Positions 34,964-35,553 of a stretch of DNA of 35,553 nt are shown piece by piece. Every line of letters starts with the position of its first letter. Position 1 is the first letter of the stretch. A model generated the notes under the pieces. It worked only from the letters and a program-made list of their open reading frames with translations. It had not been told where the DNA came from and searched no databases. The position numbers and the translations under genes were made by a program. Source of the stretch: PVC group bacterium (GTDB lineage Bacteria; Verrucomicrobiota; Kiritimatiellia; CAIKKV01); the NCBI GenBank assembly GCA_945898015.1, contig CAMDGM010000037.1:1-35553 (forward strand), written 5' to 3'.

Positions 34964-35284
34964 GAATGGAGGGAAAATGGAAAATATTATTTGGCGAGGG
35001 ATAGCGGCACTGCTAACGGCTTACCCTATACTCTGATTGGACACCGCATGGAGTTGAACGATTTGGCTTTGATTAAGGGTTTCACCACAATCGAGGAATT
35101 TCGCGCTTTTTGTTCAATTCGAATGTCAGGAACCCTGATGATAGGGTTTCTTGTGGTGGTGGTGTTTGGGTTTTCATATCTTGTCCTTAATGATGCAGTA
35201 GCCTCAGCGTTAAGATTCGGTTATCAAAAATTCAGAAAGAATGACAGCCCGCCACCCAACCAGCCGTCCGACCGTACGCGCTAA
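34958..35284 (+). CDS. Small membrane protein, cassette 2 (start or frame uncertain)
   Basis: Up to 108 aa if read from TTG 34958, which coincides exactly with the cassette boundary and is therefore a doubtful start. ATG 35049 (MELNDLALIKGF) gives about 78 aa. One strong transmembrane helix is seen (GTLMIGFLVVVVFGFSYLVL), then a short basic tail ending in NQPSDRTR. A much better start signal, GGAGGG (34968-34973) with ATG 34977, opens another frame (MENIIWRGIAALLTAYPIL) that stops at 35036. A one-base frameshift near 35020-35036 would join them into a two-helix protein. The TAA stop lies inside the second attC-like hairpin. No family recognised. Confidence 0.5.
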   Translation: MGEWRENGKYYLARDSGTANGLPYTLIGHRMELNDLALIKGFTTIEEFRAFCSIRMSGTLMIGFLVVVVFGFSYLVLNDAVASALRFGYQKFRKNDSPPPNQPSDRTR

Positions 35285-35312
35285 AGCGCTCGGGTCAACG
35301 GCAACGTTCGCC
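35254..35312 (+). other. attC-like recombination site 2
   Basis: 59 nt long. R'' box ACCCAAC (35254-35260), then GCCGT (35263-35267) paired with ACGGC (35298-35302) and GACC (35270-35273) paired with GGTC (35293-35296). Extra bases lie on the 5' arm between the two helices. An apical GCGC/GCGC stem has loop TAAA. R' box GTTCGCC (35306-35312) closes the site; it keeps the invariant GTT but has C in the first R position. Confidence 0.65.
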
Positions 35313-35324
35313 GAGGATAAATAG

Positions 35325-35553
35325 ATGTGTTTCGTGCTCTATATGGCGTCAGATCAATTGCGAAATGAAATACCGTGGGATGAAAAGGACCCCCGCTTTC
35401 ATGTGAAGAGAGACCATGCTGACGCGCAGAAGACTCTCCGACATTTCAGCAAGAGATTCATTCACTATCTCGGATCGAACGATGGTTGTGGTTGTGGGTT
35501 TAGGCGAGAACCAGGGTGGGTTCTGGATCAGATGGAGCAGGAGGAAATGGGCA
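35325..35553 (+). CDS. Hypothetical protein, MCFVLYMASD-type (cassette 3, truncated by window)
   Basis: It starts at ATG 35325 with GAGGA (35313-35317) upstream, 18 nt inside the third cassette-like unit, and runs off the right edge after about 76 residues. The start MCFVLYMASDQL, PRFHVKR in the middle and YLGSNDGCGCGFR near the end of the visible part recall a small, widespread uncharacterised family with a CGCGF motif; this is from memory and is only a likeness. The clustered cysteines could bind a metal. It is probably cytoplasmic, as no signal peptide is seen. Confidence 0.75.
   Translation, partial: MCFVLYMASDQLRNEIPWDEKDPRFHVKRDHADAQKTLRHFSKRFIHYLGSNDGCGCGFRREPGWVLDQMEQEEMG

Larger units (their letters stand above)
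33901..35553 (+). mobile_element. Integron-type gene cassette array, continuing past the window
   Basis: Two complete units (33901-34957 and 34958-35306) and the start of a third. Unit 1 starts TTGTGC and its terminal hairpin begins GCACAAC. Unit 2 starts TTGGGT and its terminal hairpin begins ACCCAAC. In both, R'' is the exact complement of the unit's own start, as required for a circular cassette. The genes are co-oriented and unrelated, with lower GC than the rest of the window, and their stops lie inside the hairpins. No integrase gene is visible. Confidence 0.7.

Overview
This window looks like a chromosomal segment from a GC-rich bacterium of the PVC superphylum, most likely Verrucomicrobiota or Kiritimatiellota. 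The evidence is the mix of a DUF58/BatA/MoxR cluster with DUF4159 proteins, a DUF2723 membrane protein with TPRs, secreted carbohydrate-binding-like proteins, and dispersed palindromic repeats between genes. The taxonomic guess is inference. No rRNA gene or other decisive marker is present.

Layout. Positions 3-88 hold a tRNA-Leu(CAA) on the minus strand. Positions 225-17274 form one long co-directional run of eleven genes: a two-domain DUF4159 protein, a small secreted protein, a DUF58 protein, two membrane vWA proteins, a secreted carbohydrate-binding-like protein, a giant DUF4175-like coiled-coil membrane protein, a PA14/TPR protein, a secreted protein, an FHA-MoxR fusion ATPase, and a signal-anchored protein. 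By analogy with MoxR/BatA systems this is probably one envelope-located machine: a MoxR AAA+ chaperone acting on vWA-domain membrane proteins. The FHA domain on the ATPase suggests phospho-threonine control. A membrane-anchored PP2C phosphatase lies 2-3 kb downstream on the other strand.

Positions 17282-22174 hold housekeeping and accessory genes: apt, a small lipoprotein, an alpha/beta hydrolase, the PP2C phosphatase, and a translationally coupled pair (PaaK-like adenylate-forming enzyme and S51-like peptidase). Positions 22175-22849 are non-coding and carry nested inverted repeats between two copies of a palindromic element. Positions 22850-25933 encode a large DUF2723/TPR membrane protein. 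A second foldback-rich gap precedes an addB-addA-like helicase/nuclease pair (26260-33536) whose genes overlap by 4 bp.

The right end (from about 33900 to the window edge) changes character: lower GC, small unrelated ORFs, all on the plus strand, separated by hairpins. The two complete units fit integron gene cassettes exactly. Each starts with TTNNNN after a G, and each ends in an imperfect hairpin whose R'' box is the exact complement of that same unit's own start. The ORF stop codons fall inside the hairpins. No integrase gene is visible, so this is best described as a cassette array without an integrase (CALIN-like), or the left part of an array that runs off the window.

A second unusual structure is a dispersed element of about 70-85 bp present in four copies (1770, 22215, 22656, 33686). 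It consists of two hairpins closed by an outer stem. The stem sequences differ between copies but keep their pairing, and the two loop sequences GTCCCT and AGGGAC are conserved and complementary to each other.
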